Source: Acidimangrovimonas sediminis (GTDB lineage Bacteria > Pseudomonadota > Alphaproteobacteria > Rhodobacterales > Rhodobacteraceae). Taken from it: a stretch of DNA of 64,000 nt. The notes beneath the pieces were generated by a model that was not told the DNA's origin, did no database searches, and saw only the letters and a program-made list of their open reading frames with translations. Shown one piece after another: positions 1-8,890 of this stretch. Position 1 is the stretch's first letter. Each line of letters opens with the position of its first letter. The position numbers and the translations under genes are program-made. Where the stretch lies: NCBI RefSeq assembly GCF_002871005.1, contig NZ_PHSN01000022.1, positions 1 to 64,000 of the forward strand, read 5' to 3'.

Positions 1-56
1 GGGGGGGCGGTCGCTTTCTGTCTAGTGCCGTCGTGCGTGGTCTTGGGGCGTGCGGG

Positions 57-77
57 CGATCTTTCGGCGAAAGATCG
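57..77. repeat. Perfect inverted repeat at the window edge
   Basis: CGATCTTTCG and CGAAAGATCG flank a single base, giving a possible hairpin just after the stop of the minus-strand gene at 89-436. It has no T-tract, so a terminator role is only a guess. Bases 1-88 hold no gene that I can see. Confidence 0.4.
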
Positions 78-88
78 TGCCCCGGGCC

Positions 89-436
89 TCAGTCCCCCTG
101 CTTGTCCAGCACCGTGACCTGCGCGACGATCACCGAATTCTCGGCCAGCGCGCGGTCCATCAGCGCGATCTCTTCCTCGCCGATCTCCTCGCCCGCCGCC
201 TGACGTTCGGCCAGCGTGCCGTAGCCGGTGACGTCGAGTGGCGCCATGTCGGCGGTCTTCAGGAGAGCGACCGTCTCGCGCACCGCCTCGGCCTCGTCCA
301 CGCCGGAGGCATAGCACAGAAGGCCCGCGCCGGTCGCGCCCTTGGGCAAGCCGTCGCCGGGCGCGCGGCCGACCTCGACCAGGAGGGTATAGACCTTCTG
401 GACGCGCTTGGGCTTCTTGGGGCTGTCGTCGGTCAT
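89..436 (-). CDS. Hypothetical protein, 115 aa
   Basis: This encodes a 115-residue soluble protein that I do not recognise. It has a basic N-terminus (residues 1-14) and a mostly alpha/beta-looking body, and it has no signal peptide and no obvious metal-binding or catalytic motif. It reads in the same direction as the small membrane protein and dapD upstream. The stop of the small membrane protein at 441-443 lies 5 bp before this ATG, so co-transcription with dapD is likely. Codon use is typical of its neighbours, which supports a real gene. No function is proposed. Confidence 0.75.
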   Translation of the reverse strand: MTDDSPKKPKRVQKVYTLLVEVGRAPGDGLPKGATGAGLLCYASGVDEAEAVRETVALLKTADMAPLDVTGYGTLAERQAAGEEIGEEEIALMDRALAENSVIVAQVTVLDKQGD

Positions 437-440
437 CGCG

Positions 441-686
441 CTACCGCCGTGTGCCGCGGAACAGCGCGATCAGGAGCGATGCGCCGACGATGCCGACCAC
501 CAGCTGCGGCAGCCAGGCATTGGCCGCGTAGATACCGATCTTCGCCAAAATCCAGTTCAGCACCACCGCGCCGACGATGCCGAGGATGATGTTGGCGAAG
601 ATCCCGGTCTTCGCCTTCATGATCGCCGAGGCGATCCAGCCGGCCAGGCCGCCGACGATGATCGAGGCGAGGATGCCAAGGCCCAT
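441..686 (-). CDS. GlsB/YeaQ/YmgE-family small membrane protein
   Basis: The product is 81 aa with three hydrophobic helices and the glycine-rich pattern of the YeaQ/YmgE (transglycosylase-associated, PF04226) family: GLAGWIA near residue 15, a GIVGAVV stretch near 37, and VVGIVGASLL near 62. Family members are inner-membrane proteins linked to stress responses, and their biochemical role is not established. The start at 686 was chosen over upstream alternatives because the family begins with MGxGIL. The ATG lies 4 bp downstream of the dapD stop, so the gene is probably translated from the dapD message. Confidence 0.85.
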   Translation of the reverse strand: MGLGILASIIVGGLAGWIASAIMKAKTGIFANIILGIVGAVVLNWILAKIGIYAANAWLPQLVVGIVGASLLIALFRGTRR

Positions 687-690
687 CGGA

Positions 691-1527
691 TCAGTCCCGC
701 AGCAGTTCGTTGATCGAGGTCTTGGAGCGGGTCTTGGCATCCACCCGCTTGACGATCACCGCACAGTAGAGGTTCACGCCGTTCTTCGACGGCATGGTGC
801 CCGAGACGACGACCGAGCCCGCGGGAACCTCGCCGTACATCACCTCGCCCGTTTCGCGGTCGACGATCTTGGTCGACTGGCCGATGTAGACGCCCATTCC
901 CAGGACCGAGCCCTCGCGCACGATCACGCCCTCGACCACCTCGGAGCGCGCGCCGATGAAGCAATTGTCCTCGATGATCGTGGGGCCGGCCTGCATCGGC
1001 TCCAGCACGCCGCCGATGCCGACGCCGCCCGACAGGTGCACGCCCTTGCCGATCTGGGCACAGCTGCCCACGGTGGCCCAGGTGTCGACCATCGTCCCCT
1101 CGTCGACATAGGCGCCTAGGTTCACGAACGACGGCATCAGCACCACGCCCTTGGCGATGAAGGCCGAGCGGCGGACGACGCAGTTCGGCACCGCGCGGAA
1201 ACCCGCGGCGCGCCACTGGTTCTCGCCCCAGCCGGCGAACTTGCTGTCGACCTTGTCCCACCAGCCGCCGCCCTGCGGGCCGCCGGTCTGGATTTCCATG
1301 TCCTTCAGGCGGAAGCCCAGAAGAACCGCCTTCTTGGCCCATTGGTTCACGTGCCAGTTGCCGTCGGCCTGGCGTTCGGCCACCCGCAGCCTGCCGCCGT
1401 CGAGCGCGCTCAGCGTGTCCTCGATCGCCTCGCGCGTCTCGCCCGTGGTTGCGGGGGTGATCGTGTCGCGGGCCTCCCACGCGGCCTCGATGGCGGTTTC
1501 GAGGGCGGCGTTCGGGTTGGTCGTCAT
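691..1527 (-). CDS. dapD: 2,3,4,5-tetrahydropyridine-2,6-dicarboxylate N-succinyltransferase
   Basis: DapD transfers succinyl from succinyl-CoA to tetrahydrodipicolinate in the succinylase branch of lysine and diaminopimelate synthesis, in the cytoplasm. The 278-aa product matches the family length. It has an alpha-helical N-terminal third and a C-terminal left-handed beta-helix with hexapeptide repeats (for example [34 protein letters not shown]). The ATG at 1527 is preceded by GGAGG at a good distance; a start 18 bp upstream lacks this. Other pathway genes are scattered in the window: asd at 35.5 kb and dapB at 43.5 kb. The gene is divergent from the LOG-family gene. Confidence 0.96.
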   Translation of the reverse strand: MTTNPNAALETAIEAAWEARDTITPATTGETREAIEDTLSALDGGRLRVAERQADGNWHVNQWAKKAVLLGFRLKDMEIQTGGPQGGGWWDKVDSKFAGWGENQWRAAGFRAVPNCVVRRSAFIAKGVVLMPSFVNLGAYVDEGTMVDTWATVGSCAQIGKGVHLSGGVGIGGVLEPMQAGPTIIEDNCFIGARSEVVEGVIVREGSVLGMGVYIGQSTKIVDRETGEVMYGEVPAGSVVVSGTMPSKNGVNLYCAVIVKRVDAKTRSKTSINELLRD

Positions 1528-1676
1528 CGGCGGATCCTCCGTCACAATCTGGGGCAGGTCAGGCGTTCGTGCAGGGATGGCCCTCCTGCAGGACTGGCCC
1601 TCTTGCGGCGTTGGCTATAGACGAGGCGGAGGCCCCGCGCAATCCGACGCGCGGCCGCCCCGGGGTAGGAGCGACC

Positions 1677-2504
1677 ATGAAGGAAGACCACCGCATCAGC
1701 CGCCTGCGCGACGCCGGCGAGGATGTGCGCCACGCGCGCGAGACGCCCGACACGCCGCAGGGGCGCTCCCCCTCCTACCGGCTGGCCTATGCCGACACCG
1801 ATTTCCTGCTGCGCGACGACCTGCGGCCGGTACGCCTGATGCTGGAGCTGCAGAAGCCCGAGGTGATGCTGACGGAGCGCGGGATCGAGTCGACGGTGAT
1901 CCTGTTCGGCTCGGCCCGGGTGCCGGCCCCGGACGCCAAGGCACCGCCGAACCGCCCCTCGGTCGCCAAGCTCACGAAATGGTACGACGAGGCACAGCGC
2001 TTCGCCCGGGCGGTAAGCGCCCGCGCGCTGCAATCGGAGAACCGGGATTTCGTGATCTGCACCGGCGGCGGCCCCGGCATCATGGAGGCGGGCAACCGCG
2101 GCGCGGCCGACGCCGGGGGGATCTCGATCGGCCTCAACATCGTGCTGCCGCACGAGCAGGAGCCGAACCCCTACGTCACGCCGGACCTTGCCTTCAACTT
2201 CCACTACTTCGCGATCCGCAAGATGCATTTCCTGATGCGGGCGCGGGCGCTGGCGGTGTTTCCCGGGGGCCTTGGCACGCTGGACGAGATGTTCGAGGCG
2301 ATCACCTTGATCCAGACCGGCAGGATGAACCGCATCCCGGTCCTGCTGTTCAACCGCGACTACTGGGAGCGGCTGATCGACTGGCAGGTGATGGTGGACG
2401 CCGGCACCGTTGCGGCAGAGGACCTCAAGCTGATCTCCTTCGTCGAGACGACGGAGGAGGCGCTGGCGATCATGGATGGCTGGAACGGCGGCGCGGGCTG
2501 CTGA
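1677..2504 (+). CDS. LOG-family protein (TIGR00730 type)
   Basis: The 275-aa protein has the lysine-decarboxylase-like/LOG Rossmann fold. The signature motifs are GGGPGIMEAGNRG (residues 130-142) and PGGLGTLDE (196-204), which form the phosphoribohydrolase active site in characterised members. LOG proteins release a free base from nucleoside 5'-monophosphates, and some make cytokinins; PpnN-type relatives cleave purine monophosphates. Substrate specificity cannot be assigned here. It is longer than the roughly 190-aa plant-type LOG because of an extra N-terminal segment of about 70 residues. The ATG at 1677 has GTAGGAG upstream. The gene lies 34 bp before queC, probably in one operon. Confidence 0.85.
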   Translation: MKEDHRISRLRDAGEDVRHARETPDTPQGRSPSYRLAYADTDFLLRDDLRPVRLMLELQKPEVMLTERGIESTVILFGSARVPAPDAKAPPNRPSVAKLTKWYDEAQRFARAVSARALQSENRDFVICTGGGPGIMEAGNRGAADAGGISIGLNIVLPHEQEPNPYVTPDLAFNFHYFAIRKMHFLMRARALAVFPGGLGTLDEMFEAITLIQTGRMNRIPVLLFNRDYWERLIDWQVMVDAGTVAAEDLKLISFVETTEEALAIMDGWNGGAGC

Positions 2505-2538
2505 AGCCCGAACGCCCACCGCGCAACGGAGACGACCG

Positions 2539-3237
2539 ATGAAGACCCTTGTGATCTGTTCCGGCGGGCTCGATTCCGTCTCCCTGGCCCATATGGCGGC
2601 CGACACGCGGCAGCTCACGCGGCTGGTGTCGTTCGATTACGGGCAGCGTCACCGCAAGGAGCTGGACTTCGCGGCCCGTGCCGCCGACCGGCTGGGCGTG
2701 CCGCACCGGGTGATCGACATGCGCGCGATCGGGGCGTCGCTGACCGGCTCGGCCCTGACCGACGACGTCGACGTGCCCGACGGCCATTACGCGGAAGAGA
2801 CCATGCGCATCACCGTCGTGCCGAACCGCAACGCGATCATGCTGAGCGTGGCCTATGGCATCGCCGCGGCCGAGGGCGACGCGGCGGTCGCGACGGCCGT
2901 GCATGGCGGCGACCACTTCATCTATCCCGACTGTCGCCCCGCCTTCACCGAAGCCTTCGCGCGGATGCAGGACGCGGCGCTTGACGGCTATGCGCAGGTC
3001 TCGCTCTGGACGCCGTTCCTTGATGGGTCCAAGGCGGATATCGTGACCGCCGGGGCGGCACATGGCACACCTTTCGCCGAAACATGGTCATGCTACAAGG
3101 GCGGCGCCCGGCATTGCGGCCGCTGCGGCACCTGCGTCGAGCGGCGCGAAGCGTTCGAGATCGCGGGCATTCCAGACCCGACCGAGTACGAAGATCCCGA
3201 CTTCTGGCGCGAAGCGGTGGCAAGCCGGGTCCGATGA
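2539..3237 (+). CDS. queC: 7-cyano-7-deazaguanine synthase
   Basis: QueC converts 7-carboxy-7-deazaguanine to preQ0 with ATP and ammonia, on the path to queuosine in tRNA. The 232-aa product starts with the PP-loop SGGLDS (residues 8-13). Near the C-terminus it has the zinc-binding cysteine cluster (C-x8-C-x2-C-x2-C pattern in CYKGGARHCGRCGTC). The ATG at 2539 follows CGGAGACGACCG and gives a typical QueC N-terminus; the longer reading frame upstream does not look like family sequence. It follows the LOG-family gene closely and is convergent with the glycosylase gene on the other strand. Confidence 0.96.
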   Translation: MKTLVICSGGLDSVSLAHMAADTRQLTRLVSFDYGQRHRKELDFAARAADRLGVPHRVIDMRAIGASLTGSALTDDVDVPDGHYAEETMRITVVPNRNAIMLSVAYGIAAAEGDAAVATAVHGGDHFIYPDCRPAFTEAFARMQDAALDGYAQVSLWTPFLDGSKADIVTAGAAHGTPFAETWSCYKGGARHCGRCGTCVERREAFEIAGIPDPTEYEDPDFWREAVASRVR

Positions 3238-3247
3238 ACTCCCGGGC

Positions 3248-4456
3248 TCAGCCCTCCCGCAGCCAGCCGGGATCGAAGCCTACCCTCTCGCAGCCCGCGA
3301 AGCCCGCCATCCTGTCCAGCGTGGCCTCCAGCCGCGCCAGCCGGCCCTTGCCCATCGCGACGCCGGCCTCCGGCCAGAAGGCGCGGACGGCAAGCACGCC
3401 CTCGTCGCGCCGCGCCTTCATGTCGATGCGGCCGATCAGTCGGTCGCCCTCCATCACCGGAAAGACGTAGTACCCGTAAAGGCGCTGCGCCTCGGGAACG
3501 AAGACCTCGATCCGATAGGAGAAGCCGAACAGACGTTCGGCCCGCTTGCGGTCGCGCAGTGCCGGGTCGAACGGGCTGAGGATGCGGATCCGGCCCGGCG
3601 GCGCGGGCGCGTCGGCGGCGGCCTCGGCCACGTCGGGGCGCGCGAAGGAACGGCGCGGCGCACCGTCCGCCCCTTCGACGACGACGTCGACGATCTCGCC
3701 CCGCGCCAGCGCCTCGGCGCACCATGCCTTCGCCTCGGCCGGGCTGACGGTGGCGAAGAAGGCGGCGATCTCGCCCGAGGTGGCGAAGCCGAGCCGGTCG
3801 AGCGCGGCGTTGCAGGCCCAGTCGACCGTTTCCTCCGGATCGGGGCAGGCCGTTGCATGGGCGTCGGGCAGCACCCGTTCGGTCAGGTCGTAAAGCTTGC
3901 GGAACCCCTCGCGCCGGGTCACCGACAGGTCGCCCACACGCCAGAGATATTCCAGCGCGGTCTTGGACGGGTGCCATTCCCACCACCCGCCGGAGGATCG
4001 CCCCTCGTCCTCGCCCACATCGGAGGAGGACACCGGACCATTCGCCGCGATGCGGGCCAGCACCTCGTCGAACTTCTCCTCGAAACCGTGGCGCTGCCAG
4101 CGCTTCCATCGGTCGGCCAGCCGCGCCCGGTCGCGCTCGAACCGCAGCCGCCAATGCGGGAAGAACGCGGTCGGGATCACCGAGGCATCATGCGTCCAGT
4201 GTTCGAAAAGCGCGCGATCGCGCTCCAGCAGCCGCTTGAGCGCGCCGGGGCGGTAGGCGGGCCGCCGGGCGAAAAGGATCATGTCGTGGGCGCGTGCGAC
4301 CGTGTTGATGCTGTCGATCTGGACGAAGCCCAGCTGCTCGATCAGCGCCATCAGGTCCGCACCACGGCCCGGCCCGGCCGGCGCCTCGGCCAGCCCGTGA
4401 CGATGCAGGAAGAGCCGCCGCGCCTGGGCGTTCGACAGAGGGATCGGGGTGCTCAT
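3248..4456 (-). CDS. Winged-helix DNA glycosylase of the YcaQ/AlkX family
   Basis: The 402-aa protein belongs to the HTH_42/YcaQ family (DUF1006). It has the typical N-terminal helical region, a GGWWEWHPSK segment near the middle, and a C-terminal section with SPFDPALRDRKRAERLFGF-like sequence. In characterised relatives (Streptomyces AlkZ, E. coli YcaQ/AlkX) these enzymes unhook interstrand crosslinks or remove bulky N7-alkyl adducts. The catalytic motif is Q-hydrophobic-Q in AlkZ and Q-hydrophobic-D in AlkX. Here residues 46-48 are QID, which matches the AlkX subgroup. The gene is convergent with queC and its ATG at 4456 opens into a 470-bp region with no clear gene. Confidence 0.85.
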   Translation of the reverse strand: MSTPIPLSNAQARRLFLHRHGLAEAPAGPGRGADLMALIEQLGFVQIDSINTVARAHDMILFARRPAYRPGALKRLLERDRALFEHWTHDASVIPTAFFPHWRLRFERDRARLADRWKRWQRHGFEEKFDEVLARIAANGPVSSSDVGEDEGRSSGGWWEWHPSKTALEYLWRVGDLSVTRREGFRKLYDLTERVLPDAHATACPDPEETVDWACNAALDRLGFATSGEIAAFFATVSPAEAKAWCAEALARGEIVDVVVEGADGAPRRSFARPDVAEAAADAPAPPGRIRILSPFDPALRDRKRAERLFGFSYRIEVFVPEAQRLYGYYVFPVMEGDRLIGRIDMKARRDEGVLAVRAFWPEAGVAMGKGRLARLEATLDRMAGFAGCERVGFDPGWLREG

Positions 4457-4926
4457 GCCCTTGGCTTAGCAACGCATTGTTAACTTTGCCATGGAAAGAC
4501 TGTGACTGCGCCCCGAATTCGCCATCTGGCGGTGATGCATGGCGTCACGTTAACCTGCCAGGCGGGAGGGATGGAACATGCAGATCACGAAGCCGAGCCC
4601 CTGGCCCGTTGCGCCGCAACGGCCGCGTCGACCATGGCCGCGCCTCCGCCCCGACCTGCCACCCTGCGACGGCTGGCCCGTTGCCTGGCTACCGGCGGGC
4701 ACCCCGGGCGCCGCCCCGGCCTCTTCGCGCAACCGGGTCGACCTCTTCGCCTTGCGCCCGCGATCCCTCCGGCCATCGTGACGGCACGATCGTTGGTGCA
4801 TCGGTGCCATGCCTGACGGGCCGGACGCCCCGGGCCGACAACGGTTTTTCGGAAAGACCTCAGGTCGCGCCTCCCAGAACCCGCGCCGCGGCGGTTGGGT
4901 AACGGTCACCCGGGGTCGCGCCCGCA
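4457..4926. other. 470-bp intergenic region without a confident gene
   Basis: The stretch lies between the start of the AlkX-type gene and the stop of rlmN. It contains a possible small plus-strand reading frame (4578-4781) and two GTTAAC sites near 4479 and 4551. Other overlapping frames here read as arginine/proline/glycine-rich shadows. I see no convincing hairpin terminator or operator. Confidence 0.5.
4578..4781 (+). CDS. Possible 67-aa Pro/Arg-rich peptide (doubtful)
   Basis: The frame is 67 codons and is preceded by a very good ribosome-binding site (GGGAGGGATGGAAC then ATG). The peptide is rich in Pro, Arg and Trp, with a single Cys near residue 30. It has no signal peptide, no recognisable family, and more A/T-ending codons than neighbouring genes. 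The strong Shine-Dalgarno sequence in an otherwise empty 470-bp gap is the only reason to list it. It may be spurious. Confidence 0.25.
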   Translation: MQITKPSPWPVAPQRPRRPWPRLRPDLPPCDGWPVAWLPAGTPGAAPASSRNRVDLFALRPRSLRPS

Positions 4927-6177
4927 TCAGCCCTGCAGGCCGGCCTCCGCCGCGATCTGGGCGCGGCTCTTGCGGGCCCGCTCCGTCGCCGATTTCAGCT
5001 GACCGCAGGCGGCCATGATGTCCTCGCCCCGGGGTGTGCGGATGGGCGAGGCGTAGCCCGCTTTGTGGACGATATCGGCAAATGCCTCGATCCGCTCCCA
5101 GTCAGAGCGCCGGTAGGGCGCGCCTGGCCATTCGTTGAACGGGATCAGGTTGATCTTGGCCGGGATGCCCGAGATCAGCTTGACCAGCCGCCGCGCATCC
5201 GCGTCGCTGTCGTTCACGTCCTTGAGCATGACGTATTCGAAGGTGATCCGCTCCGAGTTCGACAGCCGGGGATATTCCCGTAGCGTGTTCAGCAGCGTCT
5301 CGATGTTCCAGCGCTTGTTGATCGGCACCAGCTTGTCGCGCACCTCGTCGGTGGTGGCGTGAAAGCTGACTGCCAGCAGGCAGCCGATCTCCTCGGCCGC
5401 GCGGGCGATCTCGGGCACCACGCCCGAGGTCGAAAGGGTGATGCGGCGGCGCGAGAGGCTGATCCCCTCGCCGTCCATCACCACCTTCATCGCGTCGCGC
5501 ACCGCCTCGAAATTGTAAAGCGGCTCGCCCATGCCCATCAGCACGACGTTGGAGATAAGCCGCGTCTCCTCCTTCGGCACGCCCTGCTGCGGCCATTCCT
5601 CAAGGTCGTCGCGGGCCACCATCACCTGGCCGACGATCTCGGCCGCGGTCAGGTTGCGCACCAGTTTCTGCGTGCCGGTGTGGCAGAAGGAACAGGTCAG
5701 CGTGCAGCCCACCTGGCTGGAGATGCAAAGCGTGCCGCGGCCTTCCTCGGGGATGTAGACCGCCTCGACCTCATGCCCGCCGGCGATGCGCAGAAGGTAC
5801 TTGCGGGTGCCATCGTCGCTGATCTGCCGGGTGACGACCTCGGGCAGCTCGATCGTGAACCGCTCTGCCAGCATGGCACGGTAGTCCTTGGCGAGGTTGG
5901 TCATCAGCGCGAAATCGCGCACACCCCAGTGGTAGATCCACTGCCAGACCTGCCCCACCCGCATCTTCGCCTGCTTCTCCGGCGTGCCGGCGGCGATCAG
6001 CGTGTCGCGCAGCTGGTCACGGGTCAGCCCCACGAGGTTCACCCGCCCGCCCTCGGGCAGCTTGCGGGGGATCGTCACCACGTCCTGGGTGATCGGCGCG
6101 GAATGCTGATGTGCGGTCTGCGGCGTGTCGGCGGTCATGGCGCGGTCCGGTTCGGCTTGGGTGCGGAAGCGGGTCAT
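4927..6177 (-). CDS. rlmN: 23S rRNA (adenine-2503-C2)-methyltransferase
   Basis: RlmN is a radical-SAM enzyme that methylates C2 of A2503 in 23S rRNA and A37 in some tRNAs. The protein carries the 4Fe-4S cysteines C158-x3-C162-x2-C165 ([12 protein letters not shown]) and the C-terminal [13 protein letters not shown] segment with the methyl-carrying cysteine. From 6177 it is 416 aa. A start at the internal ATG 6138 (403 aa, MTADTPQ...) fits the usual family N-terminus equally well, and neither start has a strong ribosome-binding site. The C-terminal sequence after AACGQL is the usual short basic tail. The gene stands alone between the AlkX-type gene and an IalB-family gene. Confidence 0.96.
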   Translation of the reverse strand: MTRFRTQAEPDRAMTADTPQTAHQHSAPITQDVVTIPRKLPEGGRVNLVGLTRDQLRDTLIAAGTPEKQAKMRVGQVWQWIYHWGVRDFALMTNLAKDYRAMLAERFTIELPEVVTRQISDDGTRKYLLRIAGGHEVEAVYIPEEGRGTLCISSQVGCTLTCSFCHTGTQKLVRNLTAAEIVGQVMVARDDLEEWPQQGVPKEETRLISNVVLMGMGEPLYNFEAVRDAMKVVMDGEGISLSRRRITLSTSGVVPEIARAAEEIGCLLAVSFHATTDEVRDKLVPINKRWNIETLLNTLREYPRLSNSERITFEYVMLKDVNDSDADARRLVKLISGIPAKINLIPFNEWPGAPYRRSDWERIEAFADIVHKAGYASPIRTPRGEDIMAACGQLKSATERARKSRAQIAAEAGLQG

Positions 6178-6269
6178 ATAGGGCAGACAGGCTGCAATTG
6201 GAACAGGAAAATAAGGGCAGTGCCCGCCGGCAGGGCGCGCTCAAACGCACCCTGTCGGCCGCAGCCAAC

Positions 6270-6806
6270 TTACTTGCAGCGGGTCGCCGCGTCCTCGGTC
6301 GCCGCGGTGAAACCCAGAAGCGAGAAGGTATCCTTGGTTTCCTTCCCCCGCGAGGAATGCGCGGTGATCACGGCATCCGCCCCGCCCTTCATCGCGTCGA
6401 TCACCTTCTGATCGTCCTCGGGCTTGGCGGGCCAGGCCCATTCGCCATCGGTGATCATGGTGAACTTGTCCGAGCCGATCACCAGGTCCGCGGTCGAATC
6501 CTTGGCGAAGGGATAACCGCCGGTGAATGAGACCTCGCCCTTGCCATCATGCCCCGGGCGATAGGTCACGAACAGCAGGATATCGCCCCGCTGGGCGCTG
6601 ACCTTCTTGCCATTCTCGGTGATGACCGAAGATTTCGGGCTGGAAACGCCCCAGCATTCCTTGGGATTGCCTTCGGTGAACACGCTCCAGTCGGTTTTGA
6701 CGGCGACGCGGTTCTTGGTCTCCTGGGCCATCGCCCCGGTCGCCGGCGCGATCATCGCCATTGCCGCGAGCGCGCCGATCATGGCGCGCGCTTTGGTCGG
6801 TGTCAT
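6270..6806 (-). CDS. Invasion-associated locus B (IalB) family exported protein
   Basis: The 178-aa product has a signal peptide of about 26 residues (hydrophobic core IGALAAMAMIAPATGAMA, likely cleavage before QETKN). The mature IalB domain has the family pattern WSVFTEG...CWGVSSPK near its start and an ATRC near its end. IalB proteins are periplasmic or envelope proteins first described in Bartonella; in free-living alphaproteobacteria the role is unknown, so a virulence function should not be inferred. The start at 6806 gives a correct signal peptide and has AGGGAC upstream; a longer frame adds an unlikely N-terminus. It is upstream of rlmN in the same direction. Confidence 0.85.
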   Translation of the reverse strand: MTPTKARAMIGALAAMAMIAPATGAMAQETKNRVAVKTDWSVFTEGNPKECWGVSSPKSSVITENGKKVSAQRGDILLFVTYRPGHDGKGEVSFTGGYPFAKDSTADLVIGSDKFTMITDGEWAWPAKPEDDQKVIDAMKGGADAVITAHSSRGKETKDTFSLLGFTAATEDAATRCK

Positions 6807-6977
6807 CACGATCACTGTCCCTATCTGTCCTTGCCTCGACCCGCCCATCCGTGCGTGGATCGCACCTTTTCCGGTGGCGGGCACCTCTTCAACTCGATAT
6901 GTCCGTGATAGCCGGAATTGGCCGCTGGTTCAAAGGCCGATGGGCAAGAAATCGCGCATCTTTGAGGAAATCCGAAC

Positions 6978-7967
6978 ATGAGCGGAGCACCGATGATCGA
7001 GCTGTGGCGCGGCGGGCGGCTGGAGAGCGCCCACCTGGGCCACGCCGTGATCTGCGACACGACCGGGCAGATCGTCGAAAGCTGGGGCGATCCGACCGCG
7101 CTGATCTACCCGCGATCCTCATGCAAGATGGTGCAGGGGCTGCCGCTGGTGGAAAGCGGCGCGGCCGATGCCGCGGGGCTGGAACCGCGCCGCCTGGCGC
7201 TGGCCTGCGCCAGCCATTCCGGCGCCGCGATCCATACCGACACGGTGACCCGGTGGCTGGGCGACCTGGGCCTGTCCGAGGCCGACCTGCGCTGCGGCAG
7301 CCACATGCCGCAGGACAAGCCCGCGCAGAAGGGCCTTGTCTGCTCCGACACCCAACCCTGCCAGATCCACAACAATTGCTCAGGCAAGCATTCCGGGTTC
7401 CTGACCCTGACCAAACACATGAAGGCCGGGCCGGAATATGTCGAGATCGACCACCCGGTGCAGCGCGCGGTACGCGCGGCGTTCGAGGATGTCACCGGCG
7501 AGGACAGCCCCGGCCACGGCATCGACGGCTGCTCCGCCCCGAACTTCGCGACCTCGGTCACCGGGCTCGCGCGGGCGATGGCGGCCTTCGCCGGCGCCGA
7601 CGGCAAGCCGGGCGCGCGTGCGGCGGCCATGGTCCGGCTGCGCGACGCGATGCGCGCGCATCCCGAGATGGTGGCGGGCGAGGAACGCGCCTGCACCAAC
7701 CTGATGCGCGCAACAGGCGGCAAGGTCGCGATCAAGGGCGGAGCCGAGGCGGTCTATGTCGCGATCCTGCCCGAGGCGGGCCTCGGCGTTGCGCTGAAGA
7801 TCGTCGACGGCGGCACCCGCGCCTCGGAAGCCGCAATCGCCGCGCTGCTGGTCAAGCTGGGCGTGATCGAGGCCGGGCACCCGGCCATCAAGGCCCATCT
7901 CGGCACCCAGCGCAACTGGCGCGGGATCGAAACGGGCGAGATCCGGACCGCACCGGGCTTCGCCTGA
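6978..7967 (+). CDS. L-asparaginase of the ReAV (Rhizobium asparaginase II) family
   Basis: The 329-aa enzyme should hydrolyse asparagine to aspartate and ammonia. It belongs to PF06089, the metal-dependent, serine-lysine asparaginases typified by Rhizobium etli ReAV, unrelated to E. coli AnsA/AnsB. The two S-x2-K tandems are visible: PRSSCK at 45-50 and CASHSG at 77-82. The zinc-site residues correspond to C134, K137 (NNCSGK) and C185 (DGCSAPN). No signal peptide is present, so it is cytoplasmic. It is a single gene, divergent from the IalB gene and convergent with wrbA, with a repeat-rich spacer downstream. Confidence 0.9.
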   Translation: MSGAPMIELWRGGRLESAHLGHAVICDTTGQIVESWGDPTALIYPRSSCKMVQGLPLVESGAADAAGLEPRRLALACASHSGAAIHTDTVTRWLGDLGLSEADLRCGSHMPQDKPAQKGLVCSDTQPCQIHNNCSGKHSGFLTLTKHMKAGPEYVEIDHPVQRAVRAAFEDVTGEDSPGHGIDGCSAPNFATSVTGLARAMAAFAGADGKPGARAAAMVRLRDAMRAHPEMVAGEERACTNLMRATGGKVAIKGGAEAVYVAILPEAGLGVALKIVDGGTRASEAAIAALLVKLGVIEAGHPAIKAHLGTQRNWRGIETGEIRTAPGFA

Positions 7968-8058
7968 CGGCCTGGCCACTGGCGGCCCCCGGCGCCGGGG
8001 GGGGCCACACCCCCGCACCCGCCGCATCAGCGGGGGTTTCACACCCCCGCACCCCCGT

Positions 8059-8081
8059 GGGATATTTTCACTCAGAAGAAG
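8059..8081 (+). repeat. Dispersed repeat A, copy 1
   Basis: The core GGGATATTTTCACTCAGAAG matches the family consensus except for one or two bases. It is preceded by G- and C-tract hairpins (7983-8058) between the asparaginase and wrbA stops, a convergent junction where the structure could end both transcripts. Confidence 0.75.
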
Positions 8082-8100
8082 AGGGGCAACACCGCTGCCC

Positions 8101-8123
8101 CTTTCATTGTTCTCCAAATACGC
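8101..8123 (+). repeat. Dispersed repeat B, copy 1
   Basis: CTTTCATTGTTCTCCAAATA plus CGC. Its reverse complement recurs at 13679-13701 with one mismatch. Both copies are in spacers just after a gene. Confidence 0.6.
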
Positions 8124-8175
8124 AAGCGAGGCGGCCACTCCGAACCACGATCCGGAATGGCCGCGCAGGCCTGCC

Positions 8176-8769
8176 TCAGGCGTTCAGCTTGGCGGTCACG
8201 TCAAGCAGGCGGGTCACCTGGTGGCCGATCACGGTTTTCGCCGCCTCGGTGAATTCCTCGCCCTGGCGGTGGCTGTAGCCGTAGGGATTGCCGGTCTCGA
8301 ACAGCTTTTCGTGCGTGTAGCCCGGGGTCACGATCACCGTGCCCCAATGCATGAAGCTGGTGTAGAGGCCAAGCAGCGTCGCCTCCTGCCCGCCGTGCAG
8401 CGTGCTGGCCGAGGTCATCGCGCTGACCACCTTGCCGGCCAGCTTGCCCTGCTGCCAGAGCGGCCCCAGCGTGTCGATGAAGGCGCGCAGCTGCGACGGC
8501 GCCGAGCCGTAGCGCGTGGGGGCCGAGAACAGGTAGGCATCGGCCCAGGTCATGTCGTCATGGCTGACTTCGGGGATATCGGCCGTCTTGTCGGCCTGCG
8601 CCTTCCAGGCATCCTGCCCCTCGACCACCGATTTCGGCGCGGTCTCCGCGACCTTCAGCAGGCGCACATCGGCGCCGGCGGCCTTCGCGGCGGCGGCCGC
8701 GATCTCGGCCATCTGGTAGTTCGTGCCGTATGTCGAGTAGTAGATGATCGCGAGTTTCACTGCGGACAT
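8176..8769 (-). CDS. wrbA: NAD(P)H:quinone oxidoreductase WrbA
   Basis: The 197-aa flavodoxin-like FMN protein reduces quinones by two electrons using NAD(P)H and limits oxidative stress; it acts as a cytoplasmic tetramer. It shows the N-terminal FMN phosphate loop (YYSTYGTN, residues 10-17), SAPTRYG (82-88), ASTLHGGQE (121-129) and the GNPYGYSH segment (160-167) typical of WrbA. The start at 8769 is fixed by an excellent AAGGAGAG site 5-6 bp upstream. Length matches the family. It is convergent with the asparaginase gene and reads away from nadE. Confidence 0.93.
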   Translation of the reverse strand: MSAVKLAIIYYSTYGTNYQMAEIAAAAAKAAGADVRLLKVAETAPKSVVEGQDAWKAQADKTADIPEVSHDDMTWADAYLFSAPTRYGSAPSQLRAFIDTLGPLWQQGKLAGKVVSAMTSASTLHGGQEATLLGLYTSFMHWGTVIVTPGYTHEKLFETGNPYGYSHRQGEEFTEAAKTVIGHQVTRLLDVTAKLNA

Positions 8770-8890
8770 GTCTCTCTCCTTTCCGGTTGAGGTCGCGGAG
8801 AGGATACCGGCAGATGCGATCCCGGAAAGCCCCTTTCGCCGCGCGGAATTTGTGCGCCCCCGCGCGGAACTCCCTCGCTGCGGGCGGGCG

